NCBI RefSeq assembly: GCF_024505165.1
Contig: NZ_JANIBK010000001.1
Span: forward strand, 1-64,000
DNA: 64,000 bases
Reading direction: 5' to 3'
DNA from: Methylomonas rivi
Lineage (GTDB): Bacteria > Pseudomonadota > Gammaproteobacteria > Methylococcales > Methylomonadaceae
Made by a program: the position numbers and the translations under genes. The notes beneath the pieces were generated by a model, which saw nothing but the letters and a program-made list of their open reading frames with translations, made no database searches and had not been told where the DNA came from. Positions 36,260 to 45,179 of the stretch are shown in pieces; the first letter of the stretch is position 1, and the number at the start of each line of letters is the position of its first letter.

Positions 36260-37054
36260 ATGCATCCCATGCTTAATATAGCCGTGCGCGCAGCGCGTAA
36301 CGCCGGCGACCTGATTCAACGTTCTTCCAACAATATCGAAAAACTGACTATCGATCAAAAAAGCCGCAACGATTATGCGTCGGAAGTCGACCGCATGGCC
36401 GAGCAAGAAATCATTAAAGTCATCCGCGCGGCCTTTCCCGACCACGCTATCTTGGCGGAAGAAAGCGGCCACCATCGGGGTAACGATTATGTGTGGGTCA
36501 TAGACCCCCTGGACGGCACCACCAACTTTTTGCACGGTTTTCCGCAATATGCCGTATCGATTGCTCTCAAGTTGAAAAACAAGTTGGAAATCGGCGTCAT
36601 ATACGACCCGGTCCGCGACGAGCTTTTCACCGCCGAACGCGGCGGCGGCGCCATGCTGAATAACCGTAAGATCCGCGTCACCAAACAGGCCAGCATGCGC
36701 GGCGCGCTGATCGGCACCGGCTTTCCGTTCAAAACCATGGAGCATATCGAACCCTATCTGGGTATGTTCAAAGCCATCGCCGCCGATACGGCCGGGATTC
36801 GCCGGGCCGGCGCCGCGGCGCTGGATATGGCCTATGTAGCCTGCGGCCGACTGGATGCCTTTTGGGAAATCGGCGTCAAGGAATGGGACGTTGCCGCCGG
36901 GGTATTACTGATTCAGGAAGCCGGCGGCGTCGCCACGGACTTTTCCTTTAACGACAAATACCTGCAATCCGGCAACATCATCGTCGGCAATCCGCGCATG
37001 CACCAGTTGATGTATCACGCCATTGCCCCGCACGTTACCGACAAGCTCAAATAA
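36260..37054 (+). CDS. suhB: Inositol-1-monophosphatase SuhB
   Basis: Magnesium-dependent phosphatase of the inositol monophosphatase family, also a transcription antitermination partner of NusA in E. coli. Conserved motifs are ILAEESG, WVIDPLDGTTNFLHGFP and the C-terminal KEWDVAAGVLLIQEAGG. The start chosen is the ATG of MHPMLNIAV, as in other SuhB proteins, which gives 264 residues. It is divergent from trmJ and followed, after a separate promoter, by the Mtd genes. Confidence 0.95.
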   Translation: MHPMLNIAVRAARNAGDLIQRSSNNIEKLTIDQKSRNDYASEVDRMAEQEIIKVIRAAFPDHAILAEESGHHRGNDYVWVIDPLDGTTNFLHGFPQYAVSIALKLKNKLEIGVIYDPVRDELFTAERGGGAMLNNRKIRVTKQASMRGALIGTGFPFKTMEHIEPYLGMFKAIAADTAGIRRAGAAALDMAYVACGRLDAFWEIGVKEWDVAAGVLLIQEAGGVATDFSFNDKYLQSGNIIVGNPRMHQLMYHAIAPHVTDKLK

Positions 37055-37090
37055 ACCGTCGGCTGGCATTATTCGCCGCAAGACCTAAAA

Positions 37091-37120
37091 TTGTTATCGA
37101 CTTGCCTTTTCTTTTATACT
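37091..37120 (+). promoter_or_regulatory. Candidate sigma70 promoter of the Mtd genes
   Basis: TTGTTA (37091-37096) and TATACT (37115-37120) with an 18-bp spacer lie 31 bp ahead of the first Mtd start codon, which is preceded by AGAGGAAA. It is the only good -35/-10 pair in the suhB-mtd gap. Confidence 0.55.
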
Positions 37121-37150
37121 TGAAGGCTAATCAAAATCTAAGAGGAAATC

Positions 37151-38059
37151 ATGGAAAAACCTTTCATCCTACACATGCTGACTACAGCCAAAAACCTAAG
37201 CCCTTTCGACGTCAACATGGCGATGGATGCCGGCTGGATCCAGGCGGTTCCTTACATCAATGTCGAGCCCAGCGAAGTGCGCGGTTTGGTGCAAGACGCG
37301 ATTTTCTCCCGCAGCCCGAAAGGTTTAAAACGTACCGCTATTTTCATCGGCGGCCGCGAAACCAAACAAGCCATGGACATGTTGAAACTGGCGAAAAACT
37401 CCATGTTTCCTCCGTTCGAAGTGTCCGTGTTCGCAGACCCCAGCGGCGCATTCACTACCGCCGCCGGCATGGTAGCGGCGGTTGAAAAAGAATTGGCCGA
37501 CAAATTCGGCACCACGCTGGAAGGTAAAAATATTCTGGCCCTCGGCGGCACCGGCCCGGTCGGCCAAGCCGCGGCCGTTATTGCCGCTCAGGCCGGCGCC
37601 CATGTCAGAATCGTCGGCAGGCAGCTGGATAAAGCCCAGCGCACCGCCGAACTTTGCAGCGAAGAATTTGGCGACGGTAAAATCGCCATTACCGCCGGCG
37701 CCGATGCCGACAAAGCCGAATATATGCAAACCGCGGACATCGTGTTCGCTACCGGCGCCGCCGGCATCGAATTGCTCGGCGCCGATCTGATCGCCGCCGC
37801 ACCGCAATTGAAGGTAGTTGCGGACGTTAACGCCGTCCCGCCCGCGGGCATTGCCGGCGTGGATGCATTCGACAACGGCAAGCCGCTGGCCGGCTCCACC
37901 AGCGGCGCGGTCGCCATCGGCGCCTTGGCCATCGGCAACATCAAATATCAGGCCCAGAGCCGCTTGTTGAAACGCATGCTGGAATGCGACAAACCTTTAT
38001 TCCTGCACTTTGAGCACGCTTTCGAAGTAGCCCGCGAATTTATCAAGTCGTCTAATTAA
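37151..38059 (+). CDS. Methylene-tetrahydromethanopterin dehydrogenase, MtdB-like copy 1
   Basis: Oxidises methylene-H4MPT in the formaldehyde oxidation pathway of methylotrophs. The N-terminal half has SPFDVNMAMDAG, QDAIFSRSP and AIFIGGRET, shared with MtdB. The Rossmann half has GGTGPVG (132-138), then VGRQLDKAQ with R157 and K161 where a phosphate-binding site for NADP would lie; this resembles the NADP-specific MtdA. The end ADVNAVPPAGIAGVD is conserved. It is 302 residues long, with a second homologue 49 bp downstream. It could be an NADP-using form; this is inference from one loop. MtdB is the nearest class on overall sequence. Confidence 0.85.
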   Translation: MEKPFILHMLTTAKNLSPFDVNMAMDAGWIQAVPYINVEPSEVRGLVQDAIFSRSPKGLKRTAIFIGGRETKQAMDMLKLAKNSMFPPFEVSVFADPSGAFTTAAGMVAAVEKELADKFGTTLEGKNILALGGTGPVGQAAAVIAAQAGAHVRIVGRQLDKAQRTAELCSEEFGDGKIAITAGADADKAEYMQTADIVFATGAAGIELLGADLIAAAPQLKVVADVNAVPPAGIAGVDAFDNGKPLAGSTSGAVAIGALAIGNIKYQAQSRLLKRMLECDKPLFLHFEHAFEVAREFIKSSN

Positions 38060-38108
38060 CGCGTTTTGTAAGCGCCAGCACCCGTCAATTACCGAGGTTA
38101 AGATCAAA

Positions 38109-39014
38109 ATGTCAAAACGCAGCATACTTCATATGTTCGACCCGATGCCAAACAATAGTCCGTTTGACATCAACATGGCGCTCGATGCCGGTTTTGACGT
38201 GCTGATGCCGTACTCCAACGTCAAACTGGAAAACATCCAGAATCTGACCCAGGATGCCATTTTTTCGCGCAGCCCGTCCGGCATCAAAAAAACCGGAATC
38301 TTTATCGGCGGCCGCGACATCGGCTTGGCCATCGACATGCTGCAAGCCACCCAGCCGGCCATGGTGCCGCCGTTCGAGATTTCCGTGTTTGCCGATCCCA
38401 GCGGCGCTTACACCACCGCCGCCGCCTTGGTGGCCTGTGTGGAAAAAGCCCTAAGAGACGTTCACGGCAAGGCATTATCGGACTGCAAGGCCTTGGTATT
38501 CGGCGGCACCGGCCCGGTCGGCATTGCCACCGGCATCATTGCGTCATTACAAGGTGCCGACACCGTTTTGGTCGACCACTTGTCCGCGGAGACCGCAAAC
38601 GACGCTGCCAAACAATACAACCGGCGTTTTAACGCCAACATGAGCGGCGCCGTCGCCAGAACCGATGCGGACAAAATCGCCTTGCTGGCGGATGCCGACA
38701 TTGTGTTCTGCACCGCCAAAGCGGGCATTCGGGTATTAAGCGCCGCGGTATTGGCTCAAACCCGGCAACTAAAAGTGGCCGGCGATGTGAATGCGGTTCC
38801 ACCGGCTGGAATCGAGGGTATCTCCGCCAACGATATGGCAATCCCCATGCTGCATGCCGCCCAATCGCCAAAGGCCGTTGGGGTAGGCGCGCTGGCGGTC
38901 GGCAACGTCAAATATCAATTACAGCATGAATTGTTAAAATCCATGTTGGAGAGCGACAAGCCCGTCGTTATCGATTTCAGAGAGGCCTTCGGCAAAGCGC
39001 GCGGCTTGGTTTAA
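38109..39014 (+). CDS. mtdB: Methylene-tetrahydromethanopterin dehydrogenase MtdB, copy 2
   Basis: Second methylene-H4MPT dehydrogenase, 301 residues, colinear with copy 1 without gaps in the first 160 positions. NMALDAGFDVLMPYSNV, LTQDAIFSRSP and KTGIFIGGRDIGLAIDM are close to classical MtdB. After GGTGPVG (132-138) the loop reads VLVDHLSAE, with D156 and H157 in place of glycine and arginine. An acid at this position generally favours NAD over NADP. The pair probably arose by tandem duplication and is cotranscribed. It supports H4MPT-linked formaldehyde oxidation. Confidence 0.88.
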   Translation: MSKRSILHMFDPMPNNSPFDINMALDAGFDVLMPYSNVKLENIQNLTQDAIFSRSPSGIKKTGIFIGGRDIGLAIDMLQATQPAMVPPFEISVFADPSGAYTTAAALVACVEKALRDVHGKALSDCKALVFGGTGPVGIATGIIASLQGADTVLVDHLSAETANDAAKQYNRRFNANMSGAVARTDADKIALLADADIVFCTAKAGIRVLSAAVLAQTRQLKVAGDVNAVPPAGIEGISANDMAIPMLHAAQSPKAVGVGALAVGNVKYQLQHELLKSMLESDKPVVIDFREAFGKARGLV

Positions 39015-39022
39015 TCTCGGCG

Positions 39023-39043
39023 ACCCGCCCGCCTTGGGCGGGT
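39023..39043. terminator. GC-rich hairpin after the Mtd genes
   Basis: ACCCGCCC (39023-39030) pairs with GGGCGGGT (39036-39043) around GCCTT, nine bases after the mtdB stop and just before the end of the convergent regulator gene. It is a strong stem without a T-run on either side, so it may stop transcription only partly. Confidence 0.5.
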
Positions 39044-39055
39044 AACTCAGCGGAT

Positions 39056-39694
39056 TTAGATCGGTTCGGAATAATGGTGCTTAACCGCCAGCCGAGTCAA
39101 CTCGACATCGTTTTTGATCTTCAATTTCGCGTATAGCCGGTAGCGGTAGGTATTGACGGTTTTATCGCTAAGCGTCAATGCTTCGGCGATCTCCTGAATG
39201 CCCTTGCCTTTTAATATCATCTGCGCCACTTCCGCTTCGCGCTGCGACAATTGCGAAAACGGCGAGGCTTCGCCGCCCTCCATCGATTCGAATACCAGAT
39301 TGCTGGCTACATCCTGGCATAAATAACGCTTCCCGGACATTACAGCCCTAATAGCTCCTACCATTTCGCTGACCGGCGAAGCCTTGGAAACAAACCCTTC
39401 AACCCCCAGTTTTAATAATTGCTGCGGTATCGCTCCGCCATTGTGCACGGATAAACCGACTATTTTGACCTTGGGAAAGCGCTGTAAAATCCTCCTGCAG
39501 GCTTCAAAACCGCCCATGCCCGGCATATTCACATCCATCAACACCACGTCGGGCAGCTCGGCCTCCATTATTTGCAAAGCCTTTTCGCCGCAATCGCAAA
39601 CGGCAACCACGGAAATGTCTTCGAATGCATTCAGCAATGCCTCGACCCCGCTTCTTATCAACTCGTGATCATCAACCAGCAAAACCTTAATCAT
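39056..39694 (-). CDS. LuxR-type response regulator, UvrY/GacA-like
   Basis: Two-domain regulator of 212 residues. The receiver has D8-D9 and phospho-acceptor D54 (VVLMDVNMPGMGG). The C-terminal NarL/FixJ helix-turn-helix reads LSQREAEVAQMILKGKGIQEIAEALTLSDKTVNTYRYRLYAKL. The order and the TVNTYRYRLY recognition helix fit the UvrY/GacA/SirA group, which controls small RNAs of the Csr system. No kinase gene or uvrC lies beside it, so the partner is unknown. The start is the ATG with GGAAAA upstream; a TTG three codons earlier is possible. Confidence 0.8.
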   Translation of the reverse strand: MIKVLLVDDHELIRSGVEALLNAFEDISVVAVCDCGEKALQIMEAELPDVVLMDVNMPGMGGFEACRRILQRFPKVKIVGLSVHNGGAIPQQLLKLGVEGFVSKASPVSEMVGAIRAVMSGKRYLCQDVASNLVFESMEGGEASPFSQLSQREAEVAQMILKGKGIQEIAEALTLSDKTVNTYRYRLYAKLKIKNDVELTRLAVKHHYSEPI

Positions 39695-39774
39695 ATTTTC
39701 CAATACCTGACAATGTCATCGGTGCGTGCTTCAAAATATAGCCGGATTACACAAACTCGCTCATGATAGGCCAT

Positions 39775-39830
39775 TTTTACCGTAAAATTAACCCCCTATT
39801 ACATTCTCAGTTTACCGCTTAACCGGTAAA
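39775..39830 (+). promoter_or_regulatory. Two related inverted repeats ahead of proS
   Basis: TTTTAC-C-GTAAAA (39775-39787) and TTTACCG-CTTAAC-CGGTAAA (39811-39830) share the half-site TTTACCG. They lie 36-91 bp upstream of the proS start and could be tandem operator sites. No regulator is identified. Confidence 0.35.
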
Positions 39831-39865
39831 ATAGCTGCTTATCGACTCAATAAAACTTCATCAAT

Positions 39866-41572
39866 ATGCGCACATCCCAATTTCCACTCAACACCGTAAA
39901 AGAAACCCCCGCCGATGCCGAAATCGCCAGCCACAAGCTTATGATACGCGCCGGCCTAATCCGTAAAATTGCGGCCGGCATCTATACTTGGCTGCCTTTG
40001 GGGCTGCGAGTCTTGCGTAAAGTGGAACACATTACGCGGGAGGAAATGAACAAAGCAGGTGCGCTGGAAGTATTGATGCCGGCGCTGCAGCCGGCCGAAC
40101 TCTGGCAGGAAACCGGCCGCTGGGAAAAATATGGACCGGAACTGGCACGCATGCAAGACCGCCATGCCCGCGAATTTTGCCTGGGGCCGACGCATGAAGA
40201 AATTATCACCGACTTGGCCCGCAACGAACTGAAAAGCTACAAGCAATTGCCGATCACTTATTACCAGATTCAGACCAAATTCCGCGATGAAATCCGTCCC
40301 CGTTTCGGCGTCATGCGTTCGCGCGAGTTTGTGATGAAGGACGCCTATTCGTTCCATCTCGACCAAGAGTCTCTGCAAAAAACCTACAATGTAATGTATC
40401 AAACCTATACCAATATCTTTAACCGCTTCGGATTGAAATTCCGCGCCGTCATCGCCGACTCCGGCGCCATTGGCGGCGCGGTATCGCATGAATTCCATGT
40501 GCTGGCCGATTCCGGCGAAGATGCGATTGCCTTTTCAGACGCCAGCAATTATGCCGCCAACGTCGAAAAAGCCGAAGCCTTGGCACCCCAAGGCGAACGC
40601 CCTGAAGCGGCCGAAACCTTAACCCTGGTAGACACTCCCAACCAGCACAGCATCGAAGAAGTCAGCCGGTTTTTCAATGTCGGCGCCGAACAATGCCTGA
40701 AGACCTTGATCGTACGAGGCGACGACAACAGATTGGTCGCCTTGCTGCTGAGGGGCGACCACGAGTTAAACCCTATCAAAGCCGAAAAAATTCCCGGCGT
40801 ACTCTCGCCGCTGCAATTCGCCGGCGATGAAGAAATTATCGCCACTTGCGGCTGCAAGCCCGGCTCGCTTGGCCCCATCGAGTTAAAAATACCCATCGTC
40901 GCCGACCGCGCTACCGCCTTAATGGCCGACTTCATCTGCGGCGCCAACCGGGACGGAAAACATTACAGCGGCGTCAACTGGGCGCGCGACCTGCCTCTGC
41001 CGGCAACCGCCGACTTACGCATGGTGGTGGAAGGCGACCCCAGTCCGGACAGACAAGGTCGAATCACCATCGCCCGCGGCATCGAAGTCGGCCATATCTT
41101 TCAACTGGGCGACAAATACAGCGCGGCCATGAATGCCGCCATCATCAATGAAGCCGGCAAAAACCAAATCATGCTGATGGGCTGCTACGGTATCGGCATT
41201 TCCCGCGTGGTGGCGGCCGCCATAGAACAAGGCCATGACGAGCGCGGCATTATTTGGCCCAACGAACTGGCGCCTTTCCAGGTCGCCATTTGCCCGATGA
41301 ACATGCATAAATCCGACCGACTGCTGGAAACGGTGGAAAAAATATACCGCGAATTATTGGATGCAGGCATTGAAGTGCTATTGGACGACAGAAAAGTCCG
41401 GGCCGGGTTCATGTTCTCGGATATGGAACTGATCGGCATCCCGCATCGGATTGTGATTGGCGACCGCGGGCTCGATAGCGGCATGGTCGAGTACCAGGGA
41501 CGTACCGAGCATGAAAGCCGCGAAATTCCTTTTTCGGAAATCGTCGACTTCCTGAAAAGTAAACTGGCTTAA
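39866..41572 (+). CDS. proS: Prolyl-tRNA synthetase
   Basis: Class II aminoacyl-tRNA synthetase of 568 residues. Motif 1 lies in [22 protein letters not shown], motif 2 in [26 protein letters not shown] and motif 3 in [17 protein letters not shown]. The YbaK-like editing domain is inserted at about residues 230-390, as in bacterial-type ProS. The C-terminal anticodon-binding domain is complete. It ends 15 bp before a bidirectional terminator. Confidence 0.97.
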   Translation: MRTSQFPLNTVKETPADAEIASHKLMIRAGLIRKIAAGIYTWLPLGLRVLRKVEHITREEMNKAGALEVLMPALQPAELWQETGRWEKYGPELARMQDRHAREFCLGPTHEEIITDLARNELKSYKQLPITYYQIQTKFRDEIRPRFGVMRSREFVMKDAYSFHLDQESLQKTYNVMYQTYTNIFNRFGLKFRAVIADSGAIGGAVSHEFHVLADSGEDAIAFSDASNYAANVEKAEALAPQGERPEAAETLTLVDTPNQHSIEEVSRFFNVGAEQCLKTLIVRGDDNRLVALLLRGDHELNPIKAEKIPGVLSPLQFAGDEEIIATCGCKPGSLGPIELKIPIVADRATALMADFICGANRDGKHYSGVNWARDLPLPATADLRMVVEGDPSPDRQGRITIARGIEVGHIFQLGDKYSAAMNAAIINEAGKNQIMLMGCYGIGISRVVAAAIEQGHDERGIIWPNELAPFQVAICPMNMHKSDRLLETVEKIYRELLDAGIEVLLDDRKVRAGFMFSDMELIGIPHRIVIGDRGLDSGMVEYQGRTEHESREIPFSEIVDFLKSKLA

Positions 41573-41587
41573 ACTTTACACTTAATA

Positions 41588-41613
41588 AAAAGGGCGCCGT
41601 AGCGCCCTTTTTT
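41588..41613. terminator. Bidirectional terminator proS/rubredoxin
   Basis: AAAAGGGCGC / GCGCCCTTTT with a CGTA loop is followed by T-runs in both directions: TTTTTT on the plus strand for proS, and TTTTTATT on the minus strand for rubredoxin. It is a strong intrinsic terminator shared by convergent genes. Confidence 0.92.
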
Positions 41614-41637
41614 GCATAGATAGCTATCCGAATCGGC

Positions 41638-41808
41638 TTAACGCATTAAGGTAAACATGGCTTTCACAGCGCCGCACTTTGGGCAGCCCCAATCTTCCGG
41701 CACATCTTCCCAACGAGTGCCCGGCGCAACGCCATTGCGAGGATCGCCCAACTGCTCATCGTAAATATGACCACAGGTTTTGCATTTGTACTTTCTGAAT
41801 TCAGCCAT
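41638..41808 (-). CDS. Rubredoxin
   Basis: A 56-residue iron protein that carries one electron in the cytoplasm. The Fe(Cys)4 site is C9-X2-C12 and C42-X2-C45, with [12 protein letters not shown] and the [10 protein letters not shown] end typical of rubredoxin. The start is the ATG preceded by GGGAG; an earlier in-frame start would add a non-conserved 22 residues. It is monocistronic. Partners may include alkane or methane oxidation enzymes or peroxide reduction, but none lies nearby. Confidence 0.95.
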   Translation of the reverse strand: MAEFRKYKCKTCGHIYDEQLGDPRNGVAPGTRWEDVPEDWGCPKCGAVKAMFTLMR

Positions 41809-42091
41809 TTTTTTCTCCCGGTTTATATGATGTATATCAATCAACGGCAGAGATTGTAGCCAAGAGACCGGCAAAAAAAAACCACGAAGTTTTTGGCATT
41901 ACCCGGATTTAGCCCAACCTTACCGGCACGACTACTTCAACTCGTCATATGATTTTAATCCAATCTTAAGCTTAAGCTTACATTCGCTGTAAAAGATATA
42001 GTCTAAAATTGTTCCGAAACTTAAATTTAGCCGCCCTCCCGGCGATGAATTTAAGCCACGGACTATTTCCAATAGCTTATGGAGTTTTACA

Positions 42092-42850
42092 TTGGTTTCC
42101 GAAAAGCAATCTTTTGATAACTGTTTTGAGGTTTTCCTGGCGGACACGCCGGAAAGCAGACAAATTCATTACAACCTTAGGTATCAAGTCTATTGCGAGG
42201 AAATGGGCTTTGAAGACAAAACGCTTTACCCTGACGAGATGGAGTCCGATGAATGGGACGATAACGCCGTGCATTTTTTAGTCCGGCACAAAATATCCGG
42301 CCATTGGCTGGGGGGATTACGCTTGGTTTTCAACAAAAATGGCACATTGCCGTTCGAAAAACATAGCGCCTCTCATCAACCTATCAGCCACGTTAAACGC
42401 AAGGCCTCGGTGGAAATGTCCAGGTTGTGCGTCATCAAGGAAGCCCGGCGTTTTTCTTCCAAACGCTTTGCGCCCTACGGATTACCCGAGCAAGAAATCT
42501 CTGCGGAGAGCGAAAAAGTCCGATCGTTTTATAATTTCAAAAATCAAACCCGCAGCATGATTTGGGGACTGTTTAAAGCCGCGGTCGACTATTCTTCGGA
42601 AAATAATTTGGACTATTGGTATTTTATCGTGGCACCCGCGCTGGCATGCTTTATCAGACGGGAAGGTTTCGAACTGTCGCAAATCGGCGCCCCCTGCGAC
42701 CATAAAGGGGTACGCACGCCTTACGAGATATCGGTTAAAAATATTCTGCAAAACCCATTGTGGTTAACCGATTACAAAAACGGCTTTGCTGTTTACTCCG
42801 ACGTCTTCAAGGAACAAGCGTCGGGCATGCAAAAAACCGCTTACGCTTAA
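42092..42850 (+). CDS. PEP-CTERM/exosortase-associated acyltransferase
   Basis: A 252-residue protein of the GNAT-like N-acyl amino acid synthase / autoinducer synthase fold. The segments YNLRYQVYCEEMGFED near the N-terminus, ASVEMSRLCVIKEARRF in the middle, and IVAPALACFIRREGFELSQIG identify the family usually found beside PEP-CTERM/exosortase genes. The start is TTG with GGAG seven bases upstream. No exosortase or PEP-CTERM substrate gene lies in the window, so it is an orphan here. The product may be an N-acyl amino acid or a signal molecule; this is inference. Confidence 0.75.
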   Translation: MVSEKQSFDNCFEVFLADTPESRQIHYNLRYQVYCEEMGFEDKTLYPDEMESDEWDDNAVHFLVRHKISGHWLGGLRLVFNKNGTLPFEKHSASHQPISHVKRKASVEMSRLCVIKEARRFSSKRFAPYGLPEQEISAESEKVRSFYNFKNQTRSMIWGLFKAAVDYSSENNLDYWYFIVAPALACFIRREGFELSQIGAPCDHKGVRTPYEISVKNILQNPLWLTDYKNGFAVYSDVFKEQASGMQKTAYA

Positions 42851-42868
42851 AAAAACGGCTTTCGGCGT

Positions 42869-44812
42869 TTAATTAATCATCACTACACCACCCTTGACGG
42901 TTAGCATGGCATCGCCGCTAACCGTGGTGGTGAGGCCTTTAAGATCCGTGGTGGTTTGCCCTTCTATTTTAATCATCAAGCCCTTAATCGTTACGCCGGT
43001 CTGATCGATTTTCACGCTGTTCTGGCCCACTTTCAGCTCAATCGACTGCATCGCTTCTTCGGTGATTTTGCCCGTGTTTACCTTGACCGTGCGGTTGCCC
43101 ATGCCTACCGTGATCTCGTCATTCCCCTGCTTGATCTCTGCCGTTCTATTGCCCATTTTGACGGTGAGCAAATCGTTACCCTGGTCCAGCGTCACGGTTC
43201 GATCATTGTAAATATCGACTTTCTGGTCGCCGGGATCCTTTTTGTCGAAACCGATAGTATGCACATCGTCGTTCTCTACCACGCGGGTAAAGTTCTTTTC
43301 GGCATGCATGTACAGTTCTTCGTCGCCTTTTTTGTCTTCGAAGCGAATTTCATTAAAATTATCCGACGAGCCGTCCTTGCTGCTGCGCGACTTTATCCCG
43401 CTTTGGGTTTTATTGGCGTCCAGATCGTAAGGAGGCATTTGGTCCGCATTATAAACCCGCCCGGTTATGATGGGCCGGTCCGGATTCCCCTCCAGAAAAT
43501 CCACGATCACTTCCTGTCCGATCCGCGGAATATGGATGGCCCCCCAGTTTTTGCCCGCCCACACTTGGGCTACCCGCACCCAACAGGAACTGTTTTCGTC
43601 GTTCTTACCCTCGCGGTCCCAATGAAACTGCACTTTGACGCGGCCGTATTTATCGGTGGTAATCTCGTCGCCGGATTTTCCCACCACTATGGCGGTTTGC
43701 ACGCCTTGCACTATCGGAATGCGGCTGATTCTAGGCGCCCGATAATTGAATTTGCTGCTGATGACCGTATACAAGCACTGATAAGGTTCCATGCAATCGG
43801 CAATACCGAATGATTCGTAACCATTGTTTTGCAGCTGTATTTGGGTGGAAACGGCAATATATTCCTGGTTTTGGTCTTTGCGCGGAAACTCGATCAGGTC
43901 GAATTTATTGCCTGCCGCCAAGTTGCGCGTGTTGCCGGAGGCGGAAATATACTCAAACCCGGCCCGCATCTCCTGCATTCTGACTTTGGCGTAATGATCC
44001 CCATTCGCCGTTTTGATGTAATTGCCGGGGTAATCGTACACTTCCTTGCCGTCTTCCTCATGTCCGCCGGGATCGTTAGAGGTGGTTTTCAACTCGGCTT
44101 TCGGCTTCTCGAAATCGAAGTCGTCATGCTCGTAAACCCCGCTTTGGATTTCCTCGCTGACCCGCCAGTCGAATATATGCTCTTCTTTACGCCGGCCTTG
44201 ATTTTCGGGCGGCAAATAACGGACTGTCTGCTTGGGCGGTTGCGCATGACCGGAACTGTCGTCGCACAGCACCATGGTATGCTGGCTGTCGGTATGTTTA
44301 AAGTAATAGTAAATACCCTCCGACTCCATCAGGCGGCTGATAAAATTAAAATCGCTTTCCCGATACTGCACGCAATATTCGCGCGGCTCATAGGTGCCGG
44401 ACAATTTATTTTCTAAATCGGTATAGCCGTGCTCGGCCAACACTTTCTTGACGATATCCGGCACCGATAAATTGGAAAAGATTCTGCAATTACCGGTTCT
44501 GGACAACAACCAAGGCTTAGGCCGCAAGGTCGCCCGGTAATAATATAAGCGGCCCAACATGCCGAACAGACTGATACGGGTCACCACGCCATGAAAAGAG
44601 CGATGCTTGCCGTCCGGCAACAATAGTTTGACCGTGGCGTTTTTGCCCAGCAAAGCCTTTAAATCGATATCGTTCTTTTCGCTGAGCAACTCCAACTCAT
44701 ATTCGAATAACTGGCTCAAATGCTCGGTGCCGGTCATTCGATATAACAGCAAATCAGTCTCGCCCAACGGCGTGGTTACCGATGCTATCCGATCAACTTG
44801 AGATAGAGCCAT
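42869..44812 (-). CDS. vgrG: Type VI secretion tip protein VgrG
   Basis: Trimeric spike of the type VI secretion system, 647 residues. The gp27-like part begins TTPLGETDLLLYRMTGTEHLSQLFEYELELLS, and the gp5-like OB fold includes GRVKVQFHWDREG, SCWVRVAQVWAGKNWGAIHIPRIGQEVIVDFLEGNPDRPIITG. The beta-helix tail has repeated TVxMGNRTxxIxxGND units and ends at MIN, with no added effector domain. It heads nothing on its left, and on its strand it is last in a four-gene module. Structural T6SS genes are not in the window. Confidence 0.95.
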   Translation of the reverse strand: MALSQVDRIASVTTPLGETDLLLYRMTGTEHLSQLFEYELELLSEKNDIDLKALLGKNATVKLLLPDGKHRSFHGVVTRISLFGMLGRLYYYRATLRPKPWLLSRTGNCRIFSNLSVPDIVKKVLAEHGYTDLENKLSGTYEPREYCVQYRESDFNFISRLMESEGIYYYFKHTDSQHTMVLCDDSSGHAQPPKQTVRYLPPENQGRRKEEHIFDWRVSEEIQSGVYEHDDFDFEKPKAELKTTSNDPGGHEEDGKEVYDYPGNYIKTANGDHYAKVRMQEMRAGFEYISASGNTRNLAAGNKFDLIEFPRKDQNQEYIAVSTQIQLQNNGYESFGIADCMEPYQCLYTVISSKFNYRAPRISRIPIVQGVQTAIVVGKSGDEITTDKYGRVKVQFHWDREGKNDENSSCWVRVAQVWAGKNWGAIHIPRIGQEVIVDFLEGNPDRPIITGRVYNADQMPPYDLDANKTQSGIKSRSSKDGSSDNFNEIRFEDKKGDEELYMHAEKNFTRVVENDDVHTIGFDKKDPGDQKVDIYNDRTVTLDQGNDLLTVKMGNRTAEIKQGNDEITVGMGNRTVKVNTGKITEEAMQSIELKVGQNSVKIDQTGVTIKGLMIKIEGQTTTDLKGLTTTVSGDAMLTVKGGVVMIN

Positions 44813-44864
44813 GATTGAAGTCCTATAGTCCGCTTATCATTTGTGTAACATTTTCAGCGCAGGG

Positions 44865-45158
44865 TCAGCCGCCTATCAAAACCGTCGGGCAACCCAGCAC
44901 AATCACCCCGCCATGAGCGGTCTGATCGCCCATTCTGGCCGCCGGCATTTTGCCGATCAAAACCGTCGCCGACCCTTTGACTATTGCATCGGGCGGCCCC
45001 ACACAGACAGCCATATCCCCAACCCGCGCGGCCGGCATCTTACCGATCAGGGTTGTAATAGCGCCAGGCGGCAAAATAGGCCCTCCGACATGCGGCACCG
45101 GGCCGGTAAACATCGGACACACATGCATATCGGTGATTCTCGCGGCAGGCTGACCCAT
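44865..45158 (-). CDS. PAAR-repeat spike-tip protein
   Basis: A 97-residue PAAR protein that caps the VgrG spike. It opens MGQPAARITDMHVCPMF and repeats KMPAARVGDMAVC and KMPAARMGDQTAHGG, with glycine-rich turns and the Cys/His residues that bind zinc at the tip. It is a bare PAAR without an effector extension. It lies 52 bp upstream of vgrG and 21 bp after the DUF6931-like gene on the same strand. Confidence 0.93.
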   Translation of the reverse strand: MGQPAARITDMHVCPMFTGPVPHVGGPILPPGAITTLIGKMPAARVGDMAVCVGPPDAIVKGSATVLIGKMPAARMGDQTAHGGVIVLGCPTVLIGG

Positions 45159-45179
45159 AACCCTATCCTCTTTTACGTT

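Noticed and set aside
41827-41840. FNR-like site ATGAT-GTAT-ATCAA upstream of rubredoxin
   Set aside because: One mismatch in the first base, and its position (centre 26 bp upstream of the start codon) would put an activated transcript start inside the gene. A repressor role cannot be excluded but is unsupported.
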